DNA of 64,000 nucleotides, taken from assembly GCF_036850765.1 (NCBI RefSeq), contig NC_089493.1, positions 191,213,640-191,277,639 on the forward strand, in the 5' to 3' direction. This DNA comes from Saccopteryx bilineata (Eukaryota; Chordata; Mammalia; Chiroptera; Emballonuridae). Below, piece after piece: positions 20,005 to 30,790 of this stretch; within the stretch, counting starts at the first letter, position 1; every line of letters starts with the position of its first letter. Below the pieces are notes generated by a model, which was not told where the DNA came from, ran no database searches, and saw only the letters and a program-made list of their open reading frames with translations. A program made the translations under genes and the position numbers.

Positions 20005-20200
20005 AGGAACTAACATCCACTGAGCACCTGTGTTAGCCCGTCCGGTCATCATAAGGACTGTGCAGGATAAGTATTTTTATCCCATTTGACAGAAGGGGAA
20101 GCTGAGATTCAGAGGCCTAAGTTAATTTTGCCAAGGTCACACTGCTAACAAATGGCTGGATTAGAACCCAGGACTCTGGCTGCAAAGAATCGGGCTCATC
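20005..20200 (-). mobile_element. MIR SINE, antisense
   Basis: 'atccactgagcacctgtgtt', 'tatcccatttgacagaaggg' and 'caaggtcacactgctaacaa' in antisense MIR order. Confidence 0.8.
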
Positions 20201-21124
20201 CCTTCACCCTGTGCAGGTCTGCATGGCGGGGTCAGGCCGGGCCATGGCCCTGCAGGGCCCTCTGGTAGCCTCAGGGAAGGGGTGTGCGAGGGGAGGTGTG
20301 CCAGGCCGAGCCCTGGGGCAGTGAGCTTCATGCGAGCTCATTCCTGACCTGCCCAAGAGCAGGGCTGCCCGGAGTGTGAATACAAGCTCCTGGGGGTTCC
20401 TCCTCCGCACTAAGACGCAGGGGGGCCCGGAACGCCGTTTCTGCAGCTCCAAGAACACGGCTCTGAAAGCAGAGAAGGGAAGTCGTATGCAAAGTGTCCG
20501 TCCGTCCGTTCTCTTGTGCCCGAGAGTGAGCCAGGAATCCAAACACTTGTTCTAGCAGATTGGTGTCCCCAGCTCCACCCCCACACGGTCCAGCTCCTCC
20601 ATCTGCCTATTTGTAAATCAGCACCTTGCTCTGCAAAACAGGCACCTGGGCCACACCTGCCTGGCACACCCACGGTGCTGGCTGCCAGGCCACAAAGCCG
20701 GGAACCAGGACTCCAGCCTGAGCCACAGCCAAAAGGAAGGAAACGGATCACAGAGAAAAAACATCATCCCAACCACATGCAGCAGCAGGGACAGCGCTGG
20801 AGCTGGCAGGGCCCAGTGGGCAGGTGGCGTGGCCCCAGCCAGAGCCTCCCTTCCTCTGGGCCTTAGCCGTCTGCAGGCAGACACCACTGGGCAACAGTCT
20901 CCAAGCCTCCTCCAGTGTGGGCCTGCTTGCTTAGTAGGATTTGGCGGGGGCGGGGGGGAGGGCCAGAGCAGGAGTTGTGCTCAGGGACAGAGGGTGTACA
21001 GGAAATGCAGATGCTAGAAGCGAAAGGAGTTACCCTGAGGGTCCCCAACCAGTAGGACTGAGGACAGATGTCAGAGTCAAGGATCCGAGCATCTGGGAAG
21101 CAGGGAAGCAAAGCAGGGGAGAGT
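20201..21124. other. Unassigned GC-rich sequence
   Basis: No repeat, exon or RNA recognised. The overlapping open frames here have no recognisable domain. Confidence 0.45.
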
Positions 21125-21345
21125 TGAGTGTTATCAGCTGACACTGAGCAGTCACTGTGTCCCGGGCAGTGCTCAGTGTCACTATACATTCCCTCCTCTT
21201 AGCCCCACAACCAAGCTGTAGGTGAGTTTTATGGGGAAAACTGAGGCACAGAGCATTTAAGCTCATGTAGCAGCTGCCAAAGGGTTGCATCAGGCTGGCC
21301 TGGCTCCAGCGTCTAAGCTCCTCACCACTGGTCTACCCTGCCTCT
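21125..21345 (-). mobile_element. MIR SINE, antisense
   Basis: 'gggcagtgctcagtgtcact', 'ttagccccacaaccaagctg' and 'ggaaaactgaggcacagagc' in antisense MIR order. Confidence 0.8.
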
Positions 21346-21995
21346 GATGGCCTTGGTCCAAGGCTGTCATCTCAGAACAGGTGTTTGGGGCCCAGAGAGT
21401 CCTCTGGCTCGGTCCCGTTGAACGGACAGGAGCAGGACAGTCCCCCGCAGCTGCAGCTGTGGCGATCCTCTGACTCACACGGAGGCGGAGGTGACGGAGG
21501 GGGGTCCTGAGTCCTTCATCCTCCCCTCCCTGTGAGGGAAGAGCTGTCACGACCAGTGCGGGGCTGAGCCCGTCACCTCCGCAGCCGTCTGATCGGAACT
21601 TCACGGAGCCACGTCCCCCAGCACACGGAGGGGCCGCTGAGCCTTCCCCTTTATCTTCCTTTGCGAAGCGACTTCTCATCTTGCCCCCACCCCATCCCCA
21701 CCCCGACGCCCACATCCATACCCTCCCACCACCTCCTGCTGGAATGGATGATCGTGGATTTTCAAAATGAGATAAATCTGGAAGATGAACGTATCCATGA
21801 GCCCATAAAAGGGTCATGAATCACTGGCCCCAATTACTGCCTTCAATCCCGACAGGATGAATCCCCTCAAGCAGGTTCTTCTTGTCAGACAGACACGGGA
21901 GGCAGTGCCACCGGATAACATCATTCCACGCCAAGCTGGTTTCGGTTTCCCGAGCCAGCCAACACTGTTGAATTTGCGGCTCACTTCCGATGCTG
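21346..21995. other. Unassigned sequence
   Basis: GC-rich with several CpGs to about 21720, then mixed. The minus-strand open frame from 21817 to 21290 runs into the MIR and has no recognisable domain. Confidence 0.45.
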
Positions 21996-22085
21996 GAGAG
22001 GGGAGAAGGAAGAAGAAGAAGGAGAAGGAGAAGGAGAAGGAGAAGGAGAAGGAGAAGGAGAAGGAGAAGAAGAAAAGAAGAAAGT
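21996..22085. repeat. (GGAGAA)n purine tract
   Basis: An uninterrupted purine strand of about 90 bp, mainly GGAGAA hexamers with GAA variants. Polypurine mirror symmetry can form triplex (H-DNA). Confidence 0.95.
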
Positions 22086-22250
22086 AAAATTTTAAAAATA
22101 TATTTAAGTTAATATATATATATAATAAATTTTACAAATAAACATATAGATCCAAAGTTGAAAATAAATATGCAAGTAATATATATTTCAGCAAATATAT
22201 AGCTATATAATAGATAAAGAAAAAAAAAAAACAGAGAAAGAGAGAGAGAG
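22086..22250. repeat. AT-rich low-complexity block with (TA)n
   Basis: Over 80% A+T by eye, including a TA run at 22115-22128 and a poly-A run near 22220, ending in a GA run. Confidence 0.85.
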
Positions 22251-22255
22251 ACGCT

Positions 22256-22799
22256 TTCATGCCAAATAGAAAGGAGACAAGATAAATCTGATTTTAAAAC
22301 CTGTTTGAAAAGCCTGTCTGAAATTGTCAGAAAAGGCCCCGGCCCCCACAGGAAACAGGTCCTTGCCAAAGCCCTGAGCCCCTGCCGAGCTCTGCGCCCC
22401 CCCCCCCCACCGCCCGTGCCTCCTGGTGACTTGTTTAGAACCACCGCAAATCAGAACAGATCGCAGCCAACTCCAGTCTCTCTCTCCAGCCCTCAATCAC
22501 TCGTAATCAGACCGTGTATTTTAGCAACAAAATCTTCCCTGGCTGAACAGCTCATTCATCTGCCTTCTCTCAGCCCCACGCACTTTGAATGGGAGATGAG
22601 AGGAAGCCACCTGCTTCTCTGGCAGCCGGGGAAGCTGGGAGAAGGAAGGAGCTGCCAACCCTCCCCCCTGCTTGCTAGATGGCCAGCAGGAGCCCGGACC
22701 AGCAGGAACCTGCAGGAGAGGTGACCAGCCAGACAGGTGCCAAAGGGAGTCATCTGATTCCACATTTGGTGACTGCCTGCCCTGTGCTGGACATCTGGC
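22256..22799. other. Unassigned sequence
   Basis: A poly-C run at 22399-22409. No exon or family recognised. Confidence 0.4.
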
Positions 22800-22890
22800 C
22801 ATGGTCGCAGGGTTCAAATTCTGTTGCTGCCATTTTCTAGCCATGTGACCCCCAGACAAATGACCTAGTCCTAGCCCGGTGAGTAGAAAA
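22800..22890 (+). mobile_element. MIR SINE fragment, sense
   Basis: 'cagggttcaaattctgttgc' and 'ttctagccatgtgaccccca' match the MIR B-box and core region. Confidence 0.6.
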
Positions 22891-22914
22891 GCAAACCCAT
22901 GCACAATGAGAGGA

Positions 22915-23115
22915 AAAGCAGAGAACCAGGACTCGGGTAGACTTGGCTTTGATTTCTCACTTTCACTCTCAAGAGGACAGGCATTTTACTTCTCTGAGCC
23001 TCGTTTTTCTCTTCTATAAAATGAGGACAGTAATACCTAGTTGGCCTCTCTCCCAGGGTTTTCTGAGGTTCAGAGGAGCAAGAGAGATGGACGCACTTAG
23101 GGTTTTACAGGCGGG
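22915..23115 (+). mobile_element. MIR SINE, sense
   Basis: 'cttctctgagcctcgttttt', 'ctataaaatgaggacagtaa' and 'tacctagttggcctctctcc' follow MIR order. Confidence 0.75.
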
Positions 23116-23934
23116 AGGCAGAGGTGTTATTTCATCATTAGGAACCTTATATAAACCCCTGTGCCCTCAGATCAGAAGAGCTTGTCTGACTAAAAGTGAA
23201 CACACTCAGAGCCAGGGCAGAGCATCTGCCTGCTGCCTGCCCGGGCACTGCCCATTTTCAAGGGCACCACAGATTGCCAAGGGCAGCTCAGGACATTGCA
23301 GAAGAGGAGATCTGAGTTTTGCATGGAACGGGGAGCTTGGGAAGCACCTATGTGGGCACCTTCACACCACTGAAGGACCCTTCCTCCCCCACGAACTCTG
23401 TGCATTGTAATGGTGGCATCTGCTTAGTTTTCCCGCCTCTCAAATAAGATCAGGGCAATTATTGTTAACCACTGCATAACTCTGGGGAGTTACAGTCTCT
23501 TTATCTCATGTAATGAGTCGCCCATCATTGGAGGCAATCAAGTAAAGCCTTTCTGGTCACTGATGGAGAAGAAGGCAGTAGTCAAGGGGAGTACTAAAGT
23601 GCCCTACCACCCCAAGATTCCATGATGCTCAGGACTGTGGGGTGGACATGGGTGTGGATGGGTCTGAGAGGGGAGAGGGGGAGAGATCAGAACCCTGTGA
23701 ATGGGGGGAGGGGGAGAAACCAGAGGACACAGGATGCTAAGCACATACATTTCGTAACCTCTCCTTCTCTTTATCCTCCTCCAGTACTGACATGCACGAG
23801 GTATTTGAATGAGGACAGACAGGGGACTTAGTTCAAACAAATCTCTATTGAATGGAAATATAACAGCATGTCCCCGCCCTTCACTCCCTTTCCACTGCCT
23901 GTGCCCTTCAGGAGAAAACTGGGGCCCTGCCCCG
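23116..23934. other. Unassigned sequence
   Basis: G-rich direct half-repeats around 23670-23720 ('gggagagg', 'gggggagg'). No exon or family recognised. Confidence 0.4.
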
Positions 23935-24085
23935 TAAAAACAACCTCATGGGGTAGATTCTCTGATTGTGACCACTGCAGATGATGGAACTGAGGCCCAG
24001 AGATGTGAATTAACTTGCTTGGGGTCACACAGCTAGTTAGTGGTAGAGGGAGGACTTGAACTCAGGGTAACTGGTCCTTTCCCTG
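23935..24085 (-). mobile_element. MIR SINE, antisense
   Basis: 'gatgatggaactgaggccca' and 'cttggggtcacacagctagt' to 'acttgaactcaggg' match antisense MIR. Confidence 0.75.
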
Positions 24086-24134
24086 CCTCACCTTTAGTCG
24101 CTCACCATCGGGAACTCTCGGCCAGTGCCACGCG

Positions 24135-24470
24135 GAGAGACCCGCATTTCCCTGAGCACATCATGCCGTAGTTTGCTTTCGGGCCTTACCACAGGCTGTT
24201 CCCTCTGCCTGGAATTCTCTCCCTCTTTTGATATTATTCCCCACCACCACCCAATTCCTGCTTGTTCTTTAAGATCCAGTTTAAGGTTCCCTTCCTCGGG
24301 GGAGCCTCCCCCACCCTGGACAGACAGCCCAGACCGTGCTTCTCACACTGCCCTGCAAACGAGGACGTCTTTGTCATCGTCCCCGGGATTGTGTCTCTTC
24401 CACTGCCCTGTCCGAGGGCCTAGCTTGGTCTCCTGCACCCAGTAGGTGTGTGCTGTTTGCCGGGACCAAG
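24135..24470 (+). mobile_element. L2 LINE 3' end
   Basis: 'aggctgttccctctgcctgg', 'ttctttaagatccagtttaa', 'ttcctcgggggagcctcccc' and 'ctgcacccagtaggtgtgtg' follow the order of the L2 3' end. Confidence 0.75.
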
Positions 24471-24474
24471 ACAG

Positions 24475-24700
24475 CCCAAGACAGCGTCTGATTCAAATCT
24501 CCACTCCACCATTGGTTAGCTGTGTGACCCTGGGCAAGTGAGCCAGCTTCTTGCAGCCTCAGTTCCTACAAACTCAGCCTCCTTCTACAAACTCGTCTTC
24601 ACAATAGACAAGGTGTGCCTGTAACGTCACGGTGCCCATCCGACGAGGTAGCTCAGATGAATTGATTCGCACGGGGCCTGGCAGGCGGCGGGCGTGCGGC
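24475..24700 (+). mobile_element. MIR SINE, sense
   Basis: 'ttagctgtgtgaccctgggc' and 'aagtgagccagcttcttgc' to 'cacggggcctggcaggc' in MIR order. Confidence 0.75.
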
Positions 24701-24724
24701 CCGTCCATGTTTGGAAACGCCGCA

Positions 24725-24912
24725 CGTTGGACTTGAGCTGGGATGAGTCAGACTTCGTTTTAGATCCCAGCTTCGACGCTTACCATCTTTGTGACCTTGG
24801 ACAAGTCACCCAGCCTCTTTGAAATTGTTTCCTCGTCTAAGAAAATGGGCTTCATGTGAGGGCTTAAATCAGAAGACTGTTGTGAGGATTAATGCTCGGC
24901 ACACAGTGAGAG
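24725..24912 (+). mobile_element. MIR SINE, sense, 3' end abutting a SINE insertion
   Basis: 'cttaccatctttgtgacctt', 'ggacaagtcacccagcctct' and 'gactgttgtgaggattaatg' in MIR order. The tail holds the TSD of the SINE that follows. Confidence 0.75.
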
Positions 24913-24922
24913 CTCAGTGTTC

Positions 24923-24929
<7 letters not shown>

Positions 24930-24958
<29 letters not shown>

Positions 24959-25340
24959 TATTTTTCTGAAGCTGGAAACAGGGAGAGACAGTCAGACAGA
25001 CTCCTGCATGCGCCCAACCGGGATCCACCCGGCACGCCGACCAGGGGCGATGCTCTGCCCACCAGGGGGCGATGCTCTGCCCCTCTGGGGCGTCGCTCTG
25101 CCGCGACCAGAGCCACTCTAGCGCCTGGGGCAGAGGCCACAGAGCCATCCCCAGCGCCCGGGCCATCTTTGCTCCAATGGAGCCTTGGCTGCAGGAGGGG
25201 AAGAGAGAGACAGAGAGGAAGGAGAGGGGGAGGGGTGGAGAAGCAGATGGGTGCTTCTCCTATGTGCCCTGGCCGGGAATCGAACCCGAGTCCCCCGCAC
25301 GCCAGGCCGACGCTCTACCGCTGAGCCAACCGGCCAGGGC
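24930..25340 (-). mobile_element. Rhin-type SINE, young subfamily
   Basis: Antisense, full length, about 29 T at the tail end. The perfect 17 bp TSD ctcagtgttccctcttt is at 24913-24929 and 25341-25357. One perfect CTCF-core-like motif at 25059-25070; its neighbour reads cgaccaggggcg. The long clean tail and perfect TSD mark it as among the youngest copies. Confidence 0.97.
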
Positions 25341-25669
25341 CTCAGTGTTCCCTCTTTATTGTCCAGACAAACACAGTCAAGTGCACGTTTATCGAGTTAG
25401 GCCTGCCGTGCATGTGGGGTTGGGAGCACACCCCTCAGTTCGGTCCACATGTCGTCACTAGGAAGGTCGACCTGGGGCCCGGCCCAGAGCGGCATGCCTG
25501 GCAAAGGACAAGAGGGCCTGTGAGGGTGAAGGGAACGGGCAGAGCTGACTAGACAAGAAGGGGCCCCTGTCCTCTGGGACTTTTGTTTTTATACATCCAC
25601 CTTTCCTGAGAGGTGACCCTGGGTCACCTGTGGCATTTGTAGGAGGAGGTGTGAGCAGGAGGATAGACA

Positions 25670-25800
25670 CGGACTCGGGACCGGAGCGCCCTGGTGTCAG
25701 GCCACCTCCTGCCATGGACCTGCCGTGTGACCCTGGGCAGGTGGCACCCCCTTCTCGGAGCCTCGGTGTCCACAATCTTTAAAAACAAATGCACTACCAA
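25670..25800 (+). mobile_element. MIR SINE, sense
   Basis: 'gacctgccgtgtgaccctgg' and 'cttctcggagcctcggtgtc' match the MIR core. Confidence 0.6.
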
Positions 25801-26940
25801 CATCACAGGTCTTTGCCAAGAACACCCTGCCACTGCCAAGCTCAGGCCACCCACCTTGTATCGGCTACATGTCTCTTTCTGCCCTCTCCTCCCAGGCAGC
25901 CCTGGCCCAGTCTGTGTGCAGGAGCTGTGGGCTGGGCTGCCGTGCCCTTTAAATACCCCGGCTCTGGGTTGGGAGCTAATGGCACACGGCGGCAGGGATG
26001 CCTGGGAGTCACCGCAGTGTGGAAGAGAATATGGCTTCATGAAAATACCATTTGGAAGTAATTATGGGAGAAATGGATCAGAACCACAGTCAGCTGCCAG
26101 CCATCCCCAGAGACAGAACGGGAGACGATGGGAGAAGGAGGCCCCACCCTGGGAGCCCGACCAGAGCATCCATCTGGGTGACACAGCCCCAGGGCCTCAG
26201 CTCCACCCTGGACACCCAGGGCTGCCGCCCCACGGCCCTCTCTCAGCAGCAGGCCATTTATCTGTTTGGGCTTCTCTCTTAGTGTTTAATCCCAATAGGA
26301 CGCAATTGTATTAGCAAGTCACGCAAGGTGGAAGAAGGAAGTGAGATTCAAGGGCAAGAAGGGACAGAAACGAGAACGAGGTCAGCAGCGGGGGAAGCAG
26401 AGAAAGAGTTCCGCGTTCGTCCACCTCTCAGCAATTCCAGGGGACACTGCTCCGTCCCCAGCCCAGACCCGGCCAGACCCGGCTCCTGAGCTCGGGCGGC
26501 TGGGACGTGGGCTTCGCTGTAATGGAGGCATCACGGTACAGTAAGGGACCACGGTGCAGCCATGGGACATCCAGGAAAGTGTCCCTGAACAGGGGGATCC
26601 TGTCTGGGGTTCAGCTGGGCCTGGACGCTGGCAGAGGGTGAGGAAGCAGACAACAGGAGACAGAGGCCGCCACCGACACAGATGGTGTCAGGAGCACCCA
26701 GCTGAGGTCAGCGTCCAGTGACCTCCCACCACTTGGGTGGAGCAGGTGGCTGCCTCCCAGTGTGGGACTGGGAGACCCAGAAGCCCCGGGGCCTCACCCT
26801 ACACGATGCACAGGCCTCTCTCTGAGGCCTTCAGTTCTCAGATGCTGAAAGGGTAACGTCAGATGCTGCACGATGCGTGGATACGGCCTTTGCTTTGCAG
26901 GCCGGTGGGTCGACAAATACTCTGCGCAGGACCCTGTACC
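25801..26940. other. Unassigned sequence; AT-rich islands near 26035-26075 and 26265-26320
   Basis: The AT-rich islands (tttggaagtaattatggg, cgcaattgtattagcaag) stand out from GC-rich surroundings and could be conserved non-coding DNA. No exon or repeat recognised. Confidence 0.35.
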
Positions 26941-27048
26941 CTGGCACCAGTCCAGGCCCGCTGAGGTGGCCCTCCCGTCTGGACTCACAGCTCCCTGGCA
27001 CCAGTCCGGGCCCGCCGAAGTGGCCCTCCCGTCTGGACTCACAGCTCC
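26941..27048 (+). repeat. Two-copy 54 bp tandem duplication
   Basis: 26941-26994 is repeated at 26995-27048 with about four substitutions (for example tccaggcccgctgagg against tccgggcccgccgaag). The period is divisible by three, so open frames pass through without shifting; no protein family is recognised. Confidence 0.9.
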
Positions 27049-28189
27049 CCACCGCCCACCCCTCCCCACTCTGCACCTCCGCTACAGGGACGGTCAGACT
27101 AGACCCCACCTGGAGATCCTGTCACAGCCAAGCCTCAGCGCCGGTCCGGCAGTACCGACCTTGTTGTCCCAGGCTGCTTGGGAGGAGGAGAAGACACCGG
27201 GCTGGCTTCCTGGCCAGAGTCATGGCCCAGGAAATGGCACTGGAGGAAACCCTCAGCCCTGGAGGGAAATCTGGAGCCTGAGTACCCACCCAGCAGCCGT
27301 CTGGGGTAGGTGACGGCTCGTTCCCAAAGGGACACAATAGCAACTTTGTTTTCTCTGCCGTTTCCCTCCCGTGGCCCCTCACTGAGAGCTGGCACTAGCC
27401 AGGGCTCTCGCCCAGGGCCTGGCAACCCAGTGCCATGGTTTCCCAAGCCCGGGGTGGCGTCGTACCTCTCGTGGGCTGCTCCATGCAGCCCCCGGACCAG
27501 GCTTCCACCGCGTCATCTCACCTAAGCCTCCCTGGCAGGTGGGTCTTAATATTTACGCTGCTCAGAGGAGCGCACCAGACTCAGCCAGAAGGGGTCTCCC
27601 GAGGGCACGTGGCTGAGTGCCAGCTCGAGGCGGCAAACCTCGACCTTCCTGGTTCCCAGGCGTGTGATCTCGGGCTTCCGTGTGGGTTCCACAGCTCCTG
27701 AGCTGTCTCCCCTCTCCTCCTGACCCCAGAGTGAGCCAGTCGGGCTGGCATCTCGGAAAGAAATGTCTCAGGAGCTCCCAGTGTGGCCAGCTCCTGTCTG
27801 AGCAGGGATGAGACACTGACTGCTGTAGAGCTACTCAGCAGGGCAGACGGGCTCAGAGAGCGGGGTCCTGCCCGCCCCCACCCCGCTCCAGGACATCTTT
27901 CGGGTGCATCATGGGCGGACAAGGCCCTTTGATAAAGACCAAATCCCCTCTCGTTGCTTGGCAACCCGGCTTACAAGTCATAGCAGGAAAGTAATTGACA
28001 AGAATTCAGAGTGTCTGCCGGAGATGCTGCTGAGCCGCATCGGTGCAAAGAGGAGCCACAGTGGCCCAAATCACACCTTTGGTGGGAAGGAGGGGCCCGT
28101 CGGAAGAGCTTCCCCTTGCCTCTCCTGAGAGTTCAGAGCCGTGAGCCCAGCAGGCTCATTGATCGTTGTTCGTTTACTTATTTGCTGAC
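27049..28189. other. Unassigned sequence with a weak antisense MIR at 27510-27630
   Basis: 'ctaagcctccctggcaggtg' to 'gggcacgtggctgagtgcca' is MIR-like. No exon or RNA recognised in the remainder. Confidence 0.4.
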
Positions 28190-28750
28190 TTGCTATTAAG
28201 CCCCCACTATGTGGCAGTCCCTGTGCTGGGAGGCAGACACACAATGACAGGACAGGAGGGGTGTCCCCGCAAGGGGCCGGCGTGAACCAGGGCAGAGGAT
28301 AAGAGAGCCCGGCACACAGGAGCCCCCTACATAGTCACGCGAGGGCTCCTTCCTGGGCCGCAGGACAAGTGGGGCCCAGGCAGAGCCTTGAATGCCGAGC
28401 AAACTCACCTGGACATCCCTATACGGAGAGAGGTGTTATTGACGAGGGGCAGGCGAGGAGATTTGTGTGTTAGGGAAGCGGCTCTGGAAAACTGTCGGAG
28501 GGGTAGATGGAGTGAGAAACAGGATAGGGAAGGGAAGAGTCCGGGACTACCACCGTCAACAGGGAGACTGCCAGAGGAAACTGCTCCAGGCAAGAGATGA
28601 GGGGCCTGAGCCAAGGTGGGGACAAGTTCAAGAGACGTTAGGAAGGCAAATGAACTGAGCATGGAGACTGACGTGTTGTGGTGGGGGGTGAGGGACAGTA
28701 GGGACCTCACAGGTGTCAGATTGGGCCAGCGGGTGGCACCATTTACTGAG
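28190..28750 (+). mobile_element. Ancient mammalian interspersed repeat
   Basis: 'cccccactatgtggcagtcc', 'ctgtgctgggaggcagacac' and, near the end, 'ggtggcaccatttactgagg' follow the order of the same ancient repeat seen at 52.7 kb. Confidence 0.45.
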
Positions 28751-28751
28751 G

Positions 28752-28790
28752 TGGGGAGGAAGGGAGGGAGGGAGGGAGGGAGGGAAGACA
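28752..28790. repeat. (GGGA)n microsatellite
   Basis: About nine GGGA/AGGG units. Confidence 0.9.
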
Positions 28791-29360
28791 GGTGGCTCCA
28801 GTTTTAGGGAAATTTCTTCAGGTCCTATCCAGCAGGATTCTTTCGGTTGCCAGTGACAGGAAGCCGAAGGGACTGAGCTCGGGAACAGTCTGAGTCCTGA
28901 CACTTAGGGAGGGTGGGGTGGGGCTGCAGTGGAGCCCCAGGGACCCTCTCCAGGGCCAGAGCCCGTGGGGAGCAGCAGTTTAGTGGGACAACGTAGACTC
29001 AGTGGAAGGGGTCTGGGGCAGGCGCCACACTGAGGCTCAGCGGATATTTAGGGTCCTTGGCCCAGAGCCTGTCTTGACCTTTACTGTGGCTCATGTCACA
29101 TTTGTAGGGAGGAGACAAAGGGTCATTGTGCCAATGTAGGCTGTTCCATTCCAGAGAACCACGGGGAGTGAGGGGCCAGCCAGATGGGGGGATGAAGGAG
29201 AGGAAGCCACAGGAATCCAAGCACCTGCTCTCCGCTCATTCCGGCACTCACTGGTGACTGGGGACTCCCGCGGGAGCTGACTGTGGGTCCCTGCCACGCA
29301 GGGCTGCTCAGGCATGCCCCAGGTCTGACTCCCTGAATGGAATGGACATGGAGACAGGCT
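28791..29360. other. Unassigned sequence
   Basis: No exon, RNA or repeat family recognised. Confidence 0.4.
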
Positions 29361-29366
29361 CAGCCT

Positions 29367-29400
29367 CCTCCCCCACCCCCACCCCCACCCCCACCCCCAG
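29367..29400 (-). repeat. (CCCCCA)5 tract; minus-strand G-quadruplex candidate
   Basis: Five to six C5 runs separated by single A. The complementary strand has G5 runs with one-base loops, a very favourable quadruplex arrangement; the C strand could form an i-motif. Confidence 0.85.
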
Positions 29401-29774
29401 GGAGGATCGGCTAGTGCATGTCGCGTACACCACAGAGGCAAGCAGGGTTCTCTTTCCTGCGCGGACTCTGTTCTCTGACTCAGTGGGTCGGTTTCCTTCA
29501 CTTCCTCCTCCAGCTCAGGAAATGACTCGAGCAGGATGTCACCCCAACCTGGGGTGCAGTTTCAGCTCAGTGTCAGTGGGCAGCGTGGGGTGGGCTTGCC
29601 CCTGGGAGCCCAGGATCCCCGCTGTGGAATGGGGCGCGCTCCCTCAGCCGCGGGAGCTCAGAGGTCATTGCAGGTGCTCCGCCGGGCCTTCTGTACCTGC
29701 CGCCGGCCCCCCTTCTCGGTCCTGTCACCACTCCTCCGGCTCCGCGTCCTCACGGCTGCAGCAGGCCCCCGAGC
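29401..29774. other. Unassigned GC-rich sequence
   Basis: GC-rich with CpGs (29630-29760), but no promoter elements, exon or family recognised. Confidence 0.4.
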
Positions 29775-29875
29775 CTTCCCGGCCTTCCTCCTCCTCCCCC
29801 TCCCCCTCCCCCCTCCCCCTCCCCCTCTCCCTCCCCCTCCTCCTCCCCCTCCCCCCCCCCTCTGCGGCTCCTTCC
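29775..29875. repeat. Polypyrimidine (CCT/CCCCTC)n tract
   Basis: Nearly 100 bp of only C and T, seen clearly over 29785-29860. Confidence 0.9.
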
Positions 29876-29949
29876 TCGTTTTCTTGGCAGTTCCCAGTTA
29901 CAATTTCTGTCGACGAACCAGCAGGGAATCTGGTCCACTCAGCCTATCT

Positions 29950-30283
29950 CTACTTTTTTTATCGTGGCAAATACACATAACATAAAAGTTGACTGTTTCA
30001 ACCATTTCAACGTTTACACTTCAGCGACATTACCGACGTTCACGAAGGTGTGCGGCCATCACCACCACCATTCGCCCTTCAGGCTGTCACTCCCCACTCC
30101 TCCCGCCCACTCTGTCTCTGTGGGTGGGGCTTCCCTGGGTATTTCACGTTAGTGGATTAAGTCAACAATGTGGCCTGTAGGCGTGACTTCTCTCACTGAG
30201 CAGCGTGTTGTCAAGGGCCATCCATGTTGTAGCGTGTATCAGTGTGCCATTCCTTTTTAAGGCTGACTACCCTTCCATTGTAT
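29950..30283 (-). mobile_element. L1 3' UTR, antisense, left part
   Basis: 'caaatacacataacataaaa', 'gcggccatcaccaccacc', 'gggccatccatgttgtagc' and 'cctttttaaggctgactacc' follow the known antisense L1 3'-UTR order. It is split by a SINE and resumes at 30691. Confidence 0.8.
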
Positions 30284-30300
30284 GAACAGCCTACCTTTTC

Positions 30301-30672
30301 TTATTTTTTTATTTCTTTGTATTCTTTTGAAGTGAGAAGCGGGGAGGTAGAGTGACAGACTCCCACATGCGCCCGACCAGGAACCACCCGGCATGCCCCC
30401 CGGGGGCAATGCTCTGCCCATCTGGAGCGTTGCTCCGCTAGGCTAGAAGCCATTCTAGTGCCTGAGGCGGAGGCCAATGAGCCATGCTCAGCACCTGGAC
30501 CAACTTTGCTCCAATGAAGCCTTGACTGTGGGAGGAAAAGAGAGAGAGAGAGAGAGAGAGAGGAAGGAGAGGGGGAAGGGTGGAGAAGCAGATGGGCACT
30601 TGTCCTGTGTGCCTGCCCAGGACTTCCACACACTGGGCTGATGCTCTACTGCTGAGCCAACCGGCCAGGGCT
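30301..30672 (-). mobile_element. Rhin-type SINE, older subfamily
   Basis: Antisense. TSD gaacagcctaccttttc (30284-30300) and ggacagcccaccttttg (30674-30690), 14/17 identical. A single unit (gccccccgggggcaatg) sits where young copies have two. Part of the tRNA-like head (B-box area, 30611-30630) is deleted. GA-repeat expansion at 30541-30561. Confidence 0.9.
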
Positions 30673-30690
30673 CGGACAGCCCACCTTTTG

Positions 30691-30790
30691 TTCATTCATC
30701 ATCTGTCAGTGGACCTGTGGTATTTTTCTACCTTTCAACGACTGCGAATAGTGTCACTTTTTTTATTTTTTAAACCTCACCAGACAATAA
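30691..30790 (-). mobile_element. L1 3' UTR, antisense, right part
   Basis: 'ttcattcatcatctgtcagt', 'ggacctgtggtatttttcta' and 'cgactgcgaatagtg' correspond to '...gtcgatggacacttggg...ttggctattgtgaataatg...' of L1. Confidence 0.7.

Noticed and set aside
19571..20023. 150-codon plus-strand open frame
   Set aside because: No domain recognised; it overlaps open frames on the opposite strand, typical of GC-rich DNA, and ends in a MIR.
29630..29760. Possible CpG island / promoter
   Set aside because: GC-rich, but CpG density is modest and short, with no adjacent exon; composition is dominated by pyrimidine repeats.
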